This document shows, in pieces, positions 44,589-57,574 of a DNA stretch of 64,000 nucleotides. Origin of the DNA: Melanocharis versteri (taxonomy: Eukaryota > Chordata > Aves > Passeriformes > Melanocharitidae); NCBI GenBank assembly GCA_013397845.1, contig VZTG01000079.1:690669-754668 (forward strand), in the 5' to 3' direction. Made by a program: the position numbers and the translations under genes. A model generated the notes under the pieces. That model did no database searches. It saw only the letters and a program-made list of their open reading frames with translations, and was not told the origin of the DNA. Position 1 is the stretch's first letter. Every line of letters begins with the position of its first letter.

Positions 44589-45269
44589 TGTGTTTAAACA
44601 GAATTCTCTGTTATTAAGTAGAATTCTCTGGATCTTTAAGCTCTGGGTCTTGAAGCAGAATTCGCTGTCCCTGTACCTCCCTTTGATCTCTGTTGCAGAT
44701 GGATGTTAATGGTATCATTCTCCCCTTTAACCCCTCTTTTAAATGTAAAAAGATGCTATCAGGTGGGTTAAGCAGATGTTGCTCAATGTTTATGGAAAGC
44801 TTTTGTATTTTATGACCTGCCTGGCAATTGTCTGAGAAGATGACATCTTCTTTGACACTCAGTCTGAGGTTCTGCACGTCCTGAACTGAACTCTGCATGA
44901 AGCTGAGTAGGGGGCATCTCCCCAAACGACCACCAGGGTCCACTAGAGACCCCCGAAGGGGCCCACGCAGGTGCAGTGACACGTACTGCATACGGTTGTG
45001 CAAGTTAAGCAATTGTGCAGTAGGCAGGGGTAACTATGTATTAGATGGGCAGGTTTATGTAGAATTCTCTCACGTTTTAATCCTTGGCCGGCTTGATTTG
45101 AGGAAAATCTCTGCCTTGCGTCTCAGGCAGAGTAAACAATGTCTCCTTTCTAAGCCTTTGTCCGTGTTTAGAGGGTTCCGAAAGTTGGCAACAAAAGCAG
45201 TAAATTGATTTGCAGTTTAGAAGCCTTTGCAAAAGAATTAATTTCTTGGAGGTACTGTCGAAGCATTCA
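44589..45269. other. sequence unique to the right arm (insertion or replacement)
   Basis: About 680 bp sits between blocks A and B on this side, where the left arm has about 490 bp of unrelated intron. The motif 'agaattctct' recurs near both ends (about 44604, 44623 and 45060). The minus strand has a 132-codon open frame (45012-44614). An LTR or another retroelement is possible, but I cannot name it. Confidence 0.4.
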
Positions 45270-47224
45270 AAGAGGAGAAGAAATTAAGTGGATCCCAACA
45301 GGAAGGAGGTTAAGACAGAATCTGCTGCAGCCAGGCCATCGGGTCCCGTTGCAGAGACATTCGGAGTCATTCAAGGGGCAATGACTGAAGAGTATGTGAG
45401 AAGTACTCAGGGCGTCTTTCAGTTTGAGTTATCTGGTAAGACCATGGCTTGTGCAGCCTTGCCTAACAAAAGGCACTGGGCGTTTTCCAACAGAAACACT
45501 CGGGAAGCTGGTCCCGAAGCAGAGCAGCTCCTCTTGCGTTCGTTCTGTGTGATGCTCCTTCTCCGGGCCCGCTTGAGCAGGCGCCGGGAGCTGCTGCCGC
45601 TGGTGCCGCACACGGAGCCTCTGTGCCGGCGCTGCCGCCCCGCGCAGGGGAGCGTGGCCACGGAGCGGGCGCTCTCAGGGGCACGGGAGGAGCGCCGGCT
45701 GCCGCCAGCTCTGTGCGCGAAGCGCAGCCTCTGGGCTCTCCTGCCCGTGTCCCCAGCACGTGGTGCTTGGGGCGTCACGGGGGACAAGAGGCGACTTCTT
45801 GCGGAGCATCCGCCAGCGTGCGGACTGCCGCGGAAGCGCTCCAAACGCGCACGGCTGCGGCCGTCAGGCGGGGCAGCGCGGGGGGAGGCACAGCACTCTG
45901 CTGCCGTGTCACCTCGCTTCACTCTCTGTCCAGGTGATGGTGGAGGCACTTGGTATATTGACCTGAAGACCAAGGGTGGGAGCGCTGGCTTCGGAAAGCC
46001 TCCTGTGAGAGCTGACGTGGTTATGAGCATGTCGAGTGCCGACTTTGTGAAAATGTTCACAGGTGAGGGACAAAGGCCTTTGCCAGGGGACGCGGGTACC
46101 GGTGCCCAGAAAAGCCTCTGCTGACGGGGGACTAGAGCGGCTTCTCGCTTCGTGATCTGGGATTGCAGGAGCTTTCGGCTTTTTGTGGCTCAAGGGAAAG
46201 CGTAGGCAAGAACTGCTTGGACTTTTCTGCACTCTTGTGTCCTGTGAACAGGAAGAGTGCAGACGCCTACACTGCTTTTATTAACGAGGTACTGACATTT
46301 TAGCAGCCAGTGTATCTTCAGAAAGCGTCCAGGCAATGTGCTGGACTTGTGCTGTGCGCGTCTCTGAGGAGCGTTTCCTAAATGTGCACTGCTTTTACCA
46401 GGAGGACTTGGTAGGAAAACAACCTGATTTGTTTCATGTCCCCTGAGAGATCAGAGTTGTATGGTCTTTTCTTAGTTAAATCAGTCATAATCTAGTAATT
46501 TCATTAAGTAACAGCACACAACATCTGATGTAATTCGCTGCTCTTACAGAATGTTCCAGAAACATTTCGTTCCAGAAAACATATTTACTGGTTAAGTAGT
46601 GTTGGACAGGAGACAATGTCAGAACCTTCATAATGTGAAATTGCTACACTTCTTTGTAAGTGTGATTTGCTCAAGTATCACTAGTCAAAATAGCTCCAAA
46701 CCTTTTTTAACATGCTTTAAAAGGGAGTCAGAAGAGAACACATTAATCATGGAAAAAAAGAAGTTATCCATTTCAGTTAATCATTGTAATCAAGTCCTCA
46801 GAAATGTTTTTACAAATGGAGACTGGAAAAGTAAATTCTATTTCAATTAATAGCCTCCTCCTTTACAGCAAAATGCTTCAATATTGTGAAAAATAGATAG
46901 ATACAGATATATGGAAATACTTCGTTCGATTCAGATATTGGATGTGTATGAGATTTAATCACAGAGTCTGATTTAACTTTTTAACCACATGGATACCACT
47001 GTGAAGTATATTCCAAAACAGAATTTCAAAAGAACTCAAAAATCTTACTCTAGGGATATTACTGTTTGCTATGCACAGCCTATATCCAGATCATTTTTGT
47101 TTTCTGATTATTCTGTTTCTTCTTTTTAGATAAGCTAAAGCCATTCATGGCTTTCATGCCAGGAAATTTTAGTATTAAAGGTGATATGATGCTAATATTG
47201 AGTCTGGAAAAGATGCTGCTATAG
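45270..47224 (+). pseudogene. HSDL2 3'-end duplicate (exons 9-11), inverted, broken
   Basis: Exon-9-like sequence (about 45270-45435) lacks 14 nt at 45308/45309, which shifts the SCP2 reading frame. Intron 9 and the exon-10-like segment (45934-46062, full 129 nt, intact splice sites) are almost identical to HSDL2. The exon-11-like segment (47130-47224) keeps its acceptor (ttctttttag) and frame but is strongly diverged and stops early, without the SKL peroxisomal signal. An extra ~650 bp lies in the last intron. No exons 1-8 occur nearby on this strand. It is most likely a non-functional partial duplicate kept similar by gene conversion. Confidence 0.88.
46413..47075. other. insertion specific to the right-arm intron
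   Basis: Homology to HSDL2 intron 10 stops at about 46412 and resumes just before the exon-11-like acceptor (about 47075). In between is AT-rich sequence with no recognised element. Confidence 0.5.
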
Positions 47225-50200
47225 TTAAATTTTGAACACTAGCAGAATACTGGCCTTTCTTATGTAGCTACAGTGCTGTTTTAAAACACCAGTCCTCATT
47301 TTTTGTTGATGCAGCACAAGATCAATAGATTTTGTAATTGCTACAGAAGTCACAACTCAGGTTGATTATAATACCCAACAGCAAACATGGCTTTTTAAAA
47401 TAACTTGCTGTAAGGCTTAAAAGAAAAATTATGTCCCAAAATTCTGGTATTTCAAGGACGGCTTTTTTCATTTTCACTTTTTTTTCCCCTGAATGCAAAC
47501 TCTCCTGTGTCACTGTGAGATATAAATCTAACAGAACTTTACTTCTGATAATGTTTTCTCTTCTTTAAATTACCCGATGTCTAATGAGCTATGAGTTCTT
47601 ATCCCAGGATTAGGGGATGCACAGCATGTTTCCAGCATACTGTAAGAGCTGAAGTCACCAGTAACTTTTCCTCTGACTGGGAGACAAAGAGTATTTTTCT
47701 GTCCTGTACTGGTTTGACAAAGCTTGTATGAATTGACCATCCCTATCAGATGTTATTTTTAAAGGCTGATGATCTTGAACTATTGAAAAAATCTGCTGTG
47801 CACGGTTAGGACAAGACCTAAAATGGATGGTGTAGTAGAGGAATTATTGCAGATATTTGCCTTCTGCAGAGGATTTTTACATGAGGTCAAAAGTGTGTTT
47901 CTTTTTACCCTATTGCTCACTTCACAGATTTTGAGGCCCATAAAAATGAAGTGACTAAAAAAAACTGTGACTGTTTTGCTATTGTGAGTAACTGGAGAGA
48001 AAGGTCCAGGTTTTCTGGGGGATGATAAATGAAGAGAACAGCTCCAAGACGTGTGTAAGACAGACACGATCTGCGGGCTGCTGACAGTAGTGAGCAGGAC
48101 TGATGGCTTATCGTACTGCGAAGGAAATGTGACCCTCATGTGCTCAAGGGCTCTGTTTTGACATCTTCTCTTCCACCTGTTCAGCAGTTCCCGGTCCTCC
48201 CGCCGGAGTTTGGAGCAGGCGGTGCCAGCAGAGGGAGCAGGCAGCACACCGGAGCGGGGCTGCCCAGCCTGCTCTGCTGCCCAGCCTGCTCTGCTGCCCA
48301 GCCTGCTCTGCTGCCCGGCCTGCGGCAGACTTGGTCAGGGGCTACGCTCGCCAAAGCCCACCAAGACCTGCTACTGCTTAAGGCATGGCTCAAATGTGGG
48401 ATAGGGTGAGATAAGCAGGTTTGCAGCAACTTGAAAGTCTGTGTCTGTGCCTTGCAGCTTCTCACCTCCCTTCCCTAATTCCTGGTATGAAGTCCCTGCT
48501 CCAGAGCAGGAATGAGGGTGTGTACTTCCAGGTGACAGAGCACAAGGACTTGTCATATTTATTTGAACCACTGAAATAATCAGTGGGGGTAACGTTTTAT
48601 TGTCAGGGAGAGATTTGGTCCAGAAAAGCGTTAGCTTGAATGCTTATAATTTGACCAAAATCAAATGCAGTAAATCTTCATATAATGTCCATATAACATC
48701 CATATAGTCTATATAATGGAGTGTTGCTTAATCTTAGTTCTGTGCAGCATTCTGTCCTAGAATAAGATGGTGCTCTGTGTAGCAAAGTTAAGCTCTAACT
48801 AACTAAATATAACTAGCTTAAGCAATAATACATAGAGTCAGTGTCTTTTACTGGGGTGGGTTGTAGCTCTGCTTCTCACCATTTCTACCACGGGCTTAGA
48901 ATAAGACCTTGCCAGCTGTCTGGGGACAGTATCGTCACACCTCTTGAGGCAGGTTTACCTGCACAGAATTTTATCAGTGGGGTCTACACATCCACTTGAA
49001 GTTCCTGTAGGGGAAAAAGAATAGGGAGAGAAGGAAGTGTCTGACAAGTGGCCTGCCAAGAAGTGAAGCAATGTGGCCCCCAGAAGAGTGTCCTTTCCAG
49101 AGTCAGCAAGCAGTGAAGATGAGGTAAGTGGCTATAATTACTTTGTCAGGCTTTCTCCCCTGTCAGCTCTGCCCTTGGTATTAGGACCCAGCCAAGCTAC
49201 CTCCTGGTTGTTCCTGTATATGATGCTGTCAGTGCTGACAGAATCACATTTAAGCAGTCACAGGCGATGTGTGTCAGTCACTTCACTTTGTGCATATTTA
49301 TGGCTGCTAATGCTTACGGGCTATCTACATGATTATTATATACTTTTCTATTTGCTAACTCTTGTTTTCCCCCTTAATACAAACTAAAGTTCCAAAACAG
49401 ATAGGAAACACAAGGGGAAGAAAGATGAGGTTCTCAGACTATGAGCAATTGCTTTCTGTGAGAATCCACTGAGATTTGCAAGTGGAAGGCCAAGGCAACA
49501 GCATAGGAGGGAGAACGGCGAAAGACTGACACAGCAGCTCGGGTGGAAGGCTGCAGGGCTGTAAGTGATAGCTGAGCCCAGAAGGATGCACAGAAGGCAC
49601 CTGGCATTGCAAAGGTGAAGTCTGTGTGCAGCACAGCAGTTGATATATCTGGCATTTGCTACTCAGTGGTAAAAGAGGGTTTCTGCAATGAAATTGTGAT
49701 CACAAGGTTGGACTGGGAAGCCTACACATTAGAACCTAACAACCAAGGAGGCAGAAAGGTGTGCACGCTCTTTTGGCATGGCATGGTTGAGCTCAAGCTC
49801 TATGGTTACCTCAGTAGAAAGTGAAGCAAGGAAGGAAAAGCGGGTTCTATCAAATTTCTTAAATGTGAGCAGTAATTTTGAGCTGGTTTCCCTGTTCTCA
49901 CTTTCTCCCACTGATAGGAGCCGCATGGCATGAGCAACAACTCTGAAAGCAGACCTTTACATCAATGGTTAAAGTTTTAGGAGAGTGGGGGATAAGTACA
50001 ATATCATTATCTTCAGTCGTGGTCTTTGCCACAACTTTGATTGTGAGTTTGTGCGAGATGTAGTATTGAGTGAACAAATAGCACAAAACCAGTATGCTGG
50101 ATTTTTTTCACCAATAAATATATTTCATACTATTCATAATATTTTCTCCAGAAGGATGTTGTCAGCTATTTCTTTATATATAGCTTACTATTTCTACAAA

Positions 50201-53200
50201 ACAACTGAATATGATAGAGGGGAATTTTGAGATCCAGACTTTACTGTAAAAGCAGTATCTAGGTCACATCTATTCATTGAAACAGGTCTCTCAAACTTTG
50301 AAATTTACTGGGCCAAAAAGTGAGGGAAGAAAATAATACCTCAACCCAGGCTTGGGAGGAAACACTGGCTCAGTTGGTTATATTCTTTTCCAGAGGAATA
50401 AATGCTCCTGTGGCAATGACAGTCAGATATACCTTAAGTAAATAATGCCCCATCTGGATATTTACAACCTTGTCTGCTGTTATTTTCTTCTCTTTGAAGA
50501 AAAGGAGATCCCCCCAAAGACACAACATATGAGACTCTGTTGTCAGCCTGTTACAGATGGGCAACTGCATGAAAGGCAGGAAATAGCCCCAGGATTTCTG
50601 TGGCAGAACCAAGACTCAGCTCCCACATGACTCCAGTCCTGTCATTGGAAAGATTTTCCCCACTTTCCATCTTTTCGCGTTTGCACCGTGAGTTCTGTAA
50701 GGCACCCTGTAAAATAGGAGTTCTGTCCTCACAACCCAGCATTGAGAGGAACAGAGATGGATGCTCTGCGGGTCTGCTACAGCCTTCATATGTCATTTGC
50801 AGAGAGCCACCCCCTTTTGTGAGCCCAGGAACTCCTAGCTAGCAGTGTGAGTGGGTGGAGAGCATGGTCCAGTTATGTTTTAAAGCCACTCTCTGTGTTC
50901 TGAAGGATATTAAGGCATAACTTGAGGCCACAGGCTGGAGACCAAAGCATCATAGTTTCTTAGACAGAAACAGCCCAGTGTCCTTATCCTATATAGAGAA
51001 ATTACACACTGTATATTCAGACAAATCTCCCTCATATAATTAGCACACACTTGTAGTGCCAAGTCTCCTGCTTGCTTTCAAGTGGGTTTCTTGTTGAGCT
51101 GTTATTACACACTTTTACCATACTCATTATTCAGGCTTTTGTTTAAATTGCTCTTCTTTACCTGTATATTTCATGCAAGAGCTGACACTCACCTGCTGTT
51201 GCCACAGATATGTTCTGTTCTGCCAAAACCCACAGGAAATCAGTACAAAACAGAGTTGCGTGTGACAACTCTGAAAACACACAGACTGGATTCTCACGGG
51301 TGTTTCAAGCCTCTGGTGAAGTGGTATAGAATTTCCAAAGGCACCTTGTGGACTGATCTTCATATACTTTTTATGTGTTAACAGTAATTGTTAATTGCTG
51401 CTGAGTAACAAAACTAACAAAGGAGGGACCAGCAGAAAGTTAGTTCTGCTCTGATATGCTTGGGTGTAAATATGAAGTATCTTTGTGATGTCTGCACTGC
51501 TTTCTTCAGCATCTTGCACATATGAAGGAAAAGTGGCTGCCAAACATGACAATCTGAGGTTCTCGGTGGAGAAAACGAACAGGTTTCCTTCTGTCAGGTT
51601 GTTAGCTGCTCCAGACAGGGTATGAAAAATTTAGAAGTGACCCAGAGGCTGCGTGTTTTTCCTGGGCATTACCATGTCTCTAAGCTTTCATAGGCTGTTA
51701 TCTGTTTTGCATTTCATCAATCACACTCTAACTCACTTTGATCCTAGCTCTGACCTGAAGTTAGGTATTTTGTTATGCTGGTTTTCTTTTTTTTTTTTTT
51801 AAGTTGATGAATAACTGCTGTCATAACAAATCCAGTGACTGTGAGTTGGGTGGTCTTTAGTGCTGGTACTTACTCCCCCACGTTCCTTCAGGATGTCCAA
51901 AGGAAAATGAGCATGCCCACACGTGTGCTATAGGCTGGGTGTCGAACCTCCGCAGGGAGTTTGAGAAGGGTAGGAGTTTTCTGGTAATCAGTGATTACTG
52001 GAAAAAGACAAAACTTTTACAGTGCACTGTGATGGCTGAATCCTTGCTCCTCAGGTTGTCCCACACAACCTTCTACTTCAGAAACAAGCTCAGGACACTC
52101 TTTGCCTGGTCACCCCTTTTAATTCAGCCGGGTGTTTCCTACATGACCAGAAAAACGCCTGCTCATGCACTTGTGTAAATCTGCCCTGCCCTGGTCAGGC
52201 AGAGCAGTATTTGCAACACCTATCCTAGCAATCTAGTAGAGAGATTGCTAGAAGTCCAGGCAGCTGGAGCAGAAGACCACTCTCCTCAAGCTTTCCTGTT
52301 TAAATCAGGCTCCTTGTGGGCTTGTGTCCCATTAGTGCCCCAGAACGGAGAATGCCTTCCTCTCTTGTGAATCCTTCTAGTGCACTTATTTCTGACCTAT
52401 GGAGCAGGGATGTTGGGTCAGTATTAAAAGCAGGATTACAGGTGTTGAAATACTGCTGAGCAAGGTGCAACTAGATGCTGTGGTGAATGACCAACACAGC
52501 TGAAGGACCATGATCTACCAAAAAAGAGTTTGTTCTGAAATCTTCTCGAAAAGTGACAAAATCTTATGGCATCATGCAGTACTCTCCACTAGTAATTCTT
52601 AGACTGGCAGGTAAGTGAAGGGAAAATTAACCAGCAGTGCTTTGCTTTGAAATATTGTATTTTTTTAATTACAGATGTTCCAGGAATGCAGATATGATGC
52701 TTCACAGATTATGCTCTAAAAACCTTTCCTTGCTAAAGAGAAGTTGTGAGGTGTGAAGGAGAAGTTGCCTGCTTGATCTTCCTCTCTAAGGACCACTCTT
52801 AAACAAATGGATCATGTTCTGACACTGCTTTGCCTTGCCTCAGTAAATGAATTTGCTTTTCAGACATTACAGTTCCAATGTTTTGTACCCGAACCCCCCC
52901 TCCCGCAAAAAAACCAGCAACCTGACAGACAAGCAACTTATTAATTTCCATATTTATCTGCAATTTTCCCAGGAACTTCCCAATAGCAGCATACCAGTTT
53001 AGTGCCAGAAAGCTGGTGTCCAAAGAGGTGTTTAATGGCTTTCATTCTGACCCTGCCTACACCAGTGCAGCTCTGCTATATTGCTACTGAAAACACAGGG
53101 ATACAAAGCCCTCTGCATGGTCATGAGAGAAGGACTCCTTATTTACTAACTACCAGCCTTCCAGGAGTGTGTTGTAATACCCCAGCTCCATTCATCACAC

Positions 53201-56200
53201 CAGTTCTCTGCAAATCAGACCACTTGTCTTCCTGCAGTTATGGAGGAAACTACCACCCACCTTGCTGTCATTGGCTTTGAGTCCTCACAGCTGGGTGCTT
53301 GTAAGCTGCACTGCCCCACAGACCCACCTGTTCCTCTGCCCCTCCAGAGTACTAATGTTCCACGAGGGAACCAGCCTATCAATACTGACTTGCAGAGACC
53401 TGTTTCTCAGGAAGCTCTTTCACCAGAGAAGTGTGTCAGCCAGCTGGGTCTAGCTCATGCTTAATTCTCTGAGAGGGGACTGCAGGATTCCAGATTGACA
53501 CACAGGCTTTTGGGGTGGGAAGCTGGCTCCCCAGAATTTTTGTGCTCATTCATTTGCAATAGATGTTGAGGTGGAGGAAGCCTCAGTGAAGAATCAGCTG
53601 TCTGCCTGCATGTTGGAAGGCTGCCTGAAACAGGCTTGCCCCACAGTGTTACAGAGGAGGAAGAGGCAGTGTGGGACACCACAAGGTTTGGCCAGGCACA
53701 GAGCTCTTCTAGGACTTTCTGGGACCTTCCAGATACTACTCTCTCCATGCTCCACATAACTGATGGGGTAAAGTCTTGCTTGGGTCACAACAAATGAAGT
53801 CTGAAAAGGAAGATAATCTTTTAACTCACACTGTTTTTTCAAGGAATGCCTTTTTCAGGAAAATATTGGTTGTGCCAGGAATTTTTCCTAACTCAGAAGT
53901 GGTTCCAGCTTAACTTTTTGCACTGCAGGAGCTAGTTTGGTTGGGCACGTGTTCCTCTGAGAAACATACCTTTGAAAACTAGTTCATGATCTGTATTTGG
54001 CTGGTTTCAGCCAAGATGAGCAGCCCTTGCAGCAGATGTGCTAATGGTAGTCTGTGGAGAACTGCTGCAAAAAAAAGCCTGTTGTGGCAGTGGCCTGATC
54101 CTGCCCTTCTTCCTGTGACACAACCAGTTCTGATTTCAAACCTACACCTGGTCAAACAGACCATTCTTGGCCTTTCTCATTTTTCATTCTCATCCCAGCT
54201 GCTCTAGTGGTAGGTCCTTAGTGTATGGCCAGCTTTCTGCTAAAACCAGAAGTATTTTCTGATTGCATCTGTCTTCCTCCCAGCCTGTTCATCACCTCCT
54301 AGGCTGGCTTTCCTCCTGCTGTGAGGGCTGGGGTGTTTCACACGGCGTGGTGTTTCACCTTTGTGTTTCAGCTGGCAAAGCTTCTGGCACCTGGTCAGGA
54401 TCATGACCGGTGGTGGGGGCTGGTGGAGAATCTGTGTGGGTGCTGGCACACCCTGCTCAGCTGGGAAGGAGAGAGCAAGCATGGCCAGGGCACTGACTGT
54501 GTGACGCAGCTCCCTCACTGCCTGGGTCAAACGAAGGGCAGAGCTGGGCAGCAGAAACAAACCACTCAGCAGAATCCAGCTCACCTGTCAGTCCTGAACA
54601 AAAGGGGAACTGACCCAGTCCAAGTCAGTGCACATCTTATCTCATGGAGGACATCCCTGGGAAAAGCCAAGCTTTGCTCTGTTCCTGCTTGACTGATGTG
54701 GTGCTGGAGGGATGCTGGGGAAGCTGTGCAGTTCACAACAAAGTCATGTGGTCACTTGGTGTCTGCAAGTCTTCTGTGAGGTGGTATCATCTGTGGTCTG
54801 ATGTCGCTGTCACTTGCCAGGATCTTTGGGCCTCTCTTCAAGCAGACAGTCAGGTGTTCCCAAAGAGGAGGACAGTGATTCCTTCCCCTCCTGTTTGGCA
54901 GCTTGAACACCCTATTTCACAGCCAGCGTTTCTCTGCAGAAGGCTCAGCTCTTGTGGGATCTGGGATGCTTTTGCCCGTTGTTTTTGGTCTGCTGGTGGC
55001 ATGGGTGTTAATGGGATGGCAGGCTGCCCAGGAGTACTGGAGGGGAGAGCACGAGCTTCCAGTGAGCACCATGAGCCCCAGCTTTCCTGGCAGTGGCATC
55101 TGGAGTGAGACAATTCACCCTTGCCACACAGCCTGCTATGGCTGATAAAGGGTCATAGCACACAGATTAGTGAGTTGCCAGAGGTCACAGAATAAAATCC
55201 ATGCTGGTTCTGGGATGAGGATGTGATACACCCTCTTTCTCAGCATTAATGACAGGACCCTGGACATATGGACCAGGCCTCACCTGGACATGTGGACCAT
55301 CTATGGAGAGATACTCAGCACCTCCAGCAGGTGTCCATACCAACCAAGTCAGATGTCTGCCTGGATGTTTTATTCCAAGTGAGGAATATGAGGAGAAATG
55401 ACCAGCAATAACTCCTCACCACAGCAGTCTCTTGGCTTTGCAGAGGCAGAACAGTCTCGCTGTCTGTCCACCCTGCAGCAGCCAGCACAGTCCTGTCGGG
55501 TCAACACCAGCAGCTTTCCTTCCTGGAGAAAACCCTGCTTTCTCGATTGGGAACATCGGTGAACACAATTGCTGCCCTCCCAGTGCAGTTACTGACACAG
55601 GCAGTGAGCTAAAACGAGCTCATCCAGAACTGCAATTCTGTGCTGAAGTGCTGGTGATGTTATACTAGGCTTAGCCGAGTTCTTCAACAGAGCATATGAT
55701 ATGAAACAGAAATGTCTGTGATGCAATTACAGCCCTGTGTAGCACTCTGTGATGAAAATAGGGCACAATAACCAAGCAACCATGTCAGAAGTTTGTGAAG
55801 TATTTTCAAACCTTCTCTAATTAATGAGTGCAGATAGTGCATTGACCTGTGGCTGCTCCTAACAATGAGGAAGTGAAGAAGAAGAAAGAGGTGGGGAAGA
55901 AGGTGGACAAAGGGGAGGCTTGGAGGCTACTTTGTCCTGTGGCCACTGAAGAGCATGAGAGAAGTGGAGAAGAACAAAGAAAAAAAATGCAAAGGGAGTG
56001 ATCAAGACTGAAGACAAACAGGGAAGAGCAAGCCCCTCGTGTTTCCTGACTGCAGATGATGTGCTTGATTATAAGGCTCAGGGAGATGAGGAGTGCTTGT
56101 TTGGAAGGCAGTCCTCCTCTTCAGGAATTCCTTATCATCATTTGTGAAGGTGTAACTGTTTGGTCTTGAAAAGACAGCTCAGCAGCCCCATCTCAGAGGC

Positions 56201-57400
56201 AAACAGAGCAGTGGTTTCAAGCAATACAACCCATGCAGCCTCTGACCCAGGAGATGTGTTTGGTGGCCTGTGCAGTGCTGTGGGAGCATATTCCTGAAAA
56301 TCAGGCCATTCCTATCCCTGGAAGGATTTTGTGGGCATGGCAGAGTCCAGGAAGGTTGTGGTCTTTTTCTTAATGTTGCCAGTGGACTACAGGTCCCTGC
56401 CTCAAAAGCAAGATGTGAAAGCAGAGTGTCATGTATCCATCATGATGGATGGAGGCAGACTCTCCCTTCACTCCCTGGAATAATTACTCCTTCTGTTAGG
56501 GTTCTTCATCTTTAGGAGTCTACTAATTAAACCTTGATTATTTAAGTATTATAGACCTCTGCTGAGTTGCAGCAACATGACCATGACAACTTACTGAAAA
56601 TAACAATTGCAGAAGGGATGGCAATCTTCCCTAGGTGAGACTAATGCTACTACCAAATTCCCCTGCTGCATCACATGCAAATCCGGAAAGAGCATTACTT
56701 TTGGCATGAATACACTTCCAGATTGTCTCCATTATACTCTTGTGTAAGCATTGTTGCCATCGTAGCTAGTAGCATGTGTTAGCTCGTTCATGTTTTGCAA
56801 ATGTTGGCATAAGGAAGATGAGGAAAGGAAACCTCTGGGCCATGAAGCAGCCGGCTTAGAAGGCTGATGGCCAGGCCTGTCTCCTTCTGGAGTGATGCAG
56901 GGTGAAAAAAGCCCAACTGAGGAGATGAGCAGAGTTTGCTTTGGCATGTGCCTTGCTTACTGTGGGAGAACCAACACCCAGAGAAAATGCTGCAAGCACA
57001 AAGTGAGCCCTTCTGTGATTAATTGCAAAAAAATCCCAATATGAGAAATGTTGCTGATAGGGTCTGTAGTTGCAAGAAAATCAAGAAAGTTGTTTTCACA
57101 ACAGACAAATTGCAGTTTTTATTGTCTTGCATGCACGTGCAGCGTGTGTGCAGATATGTGCATGTGTATGTATATAGTCCACATAAAATTAACACATCGT
57201 GCCAGATACCTATTAAAAAGAAAAAAAAGTAACAGTAAATCTCGTGTTTCTGTATCTGCACAAAACAATGGAGTAGCAGCTGTTTGGACACACCCACTTA
57301 GAATAGTTCAGCTGCTGCAAGTCAACAGACCTCCACCAGAATAATGAGAATTACATTATTTTATGTCAGCTAAGAACGTGTTCCTTAGCGTGAGATCCCT
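47225..57400. other. long non-coding stretch, no gene recognised
   Basis: This is about 10 kb without a convincing exon, RNA gene or CR1. Open frames up to about 155 codons (47780-48247 minus, 54644-55108 plus, 54240-54584 minus) show no domain or splice logic. A purine-rich block lies near 55860-56020. Undetected small exons or an lncRNA cannot be excluded. Confidence 0.5.
48259..48324 (+). repeat. 17-bp tandem repeat
   Basis: About 3.8 copies of a unit close to CTGCCCAGCCTGCTCTG. The last copy carries a G for A change. Confidence 0.9.
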
Positions 57401-57574
57401 GTTTCACACGCATGTATTTCTCCTTGTTTTCACTCCTGCCCACGGCAACGCAGGGAACGCAACTCCCGTTCCCTGTTTCCCCGCAGACGGGCACGCTGAC
57501 CCGCCTCTCCGCCCGGCGTCCCTCAGTGTCCCGTGCTGTGCCCAGCCTCGGGCTGTGCCGCGCCGCCCGACGCG

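Noticed and set aside
49069..49122. Short ATG exon with a GTAAGT donor
   Set aside because: The start-to-donor stretch encodes only about 18 residues, with no recognised partner exon. It is compatible with chance.
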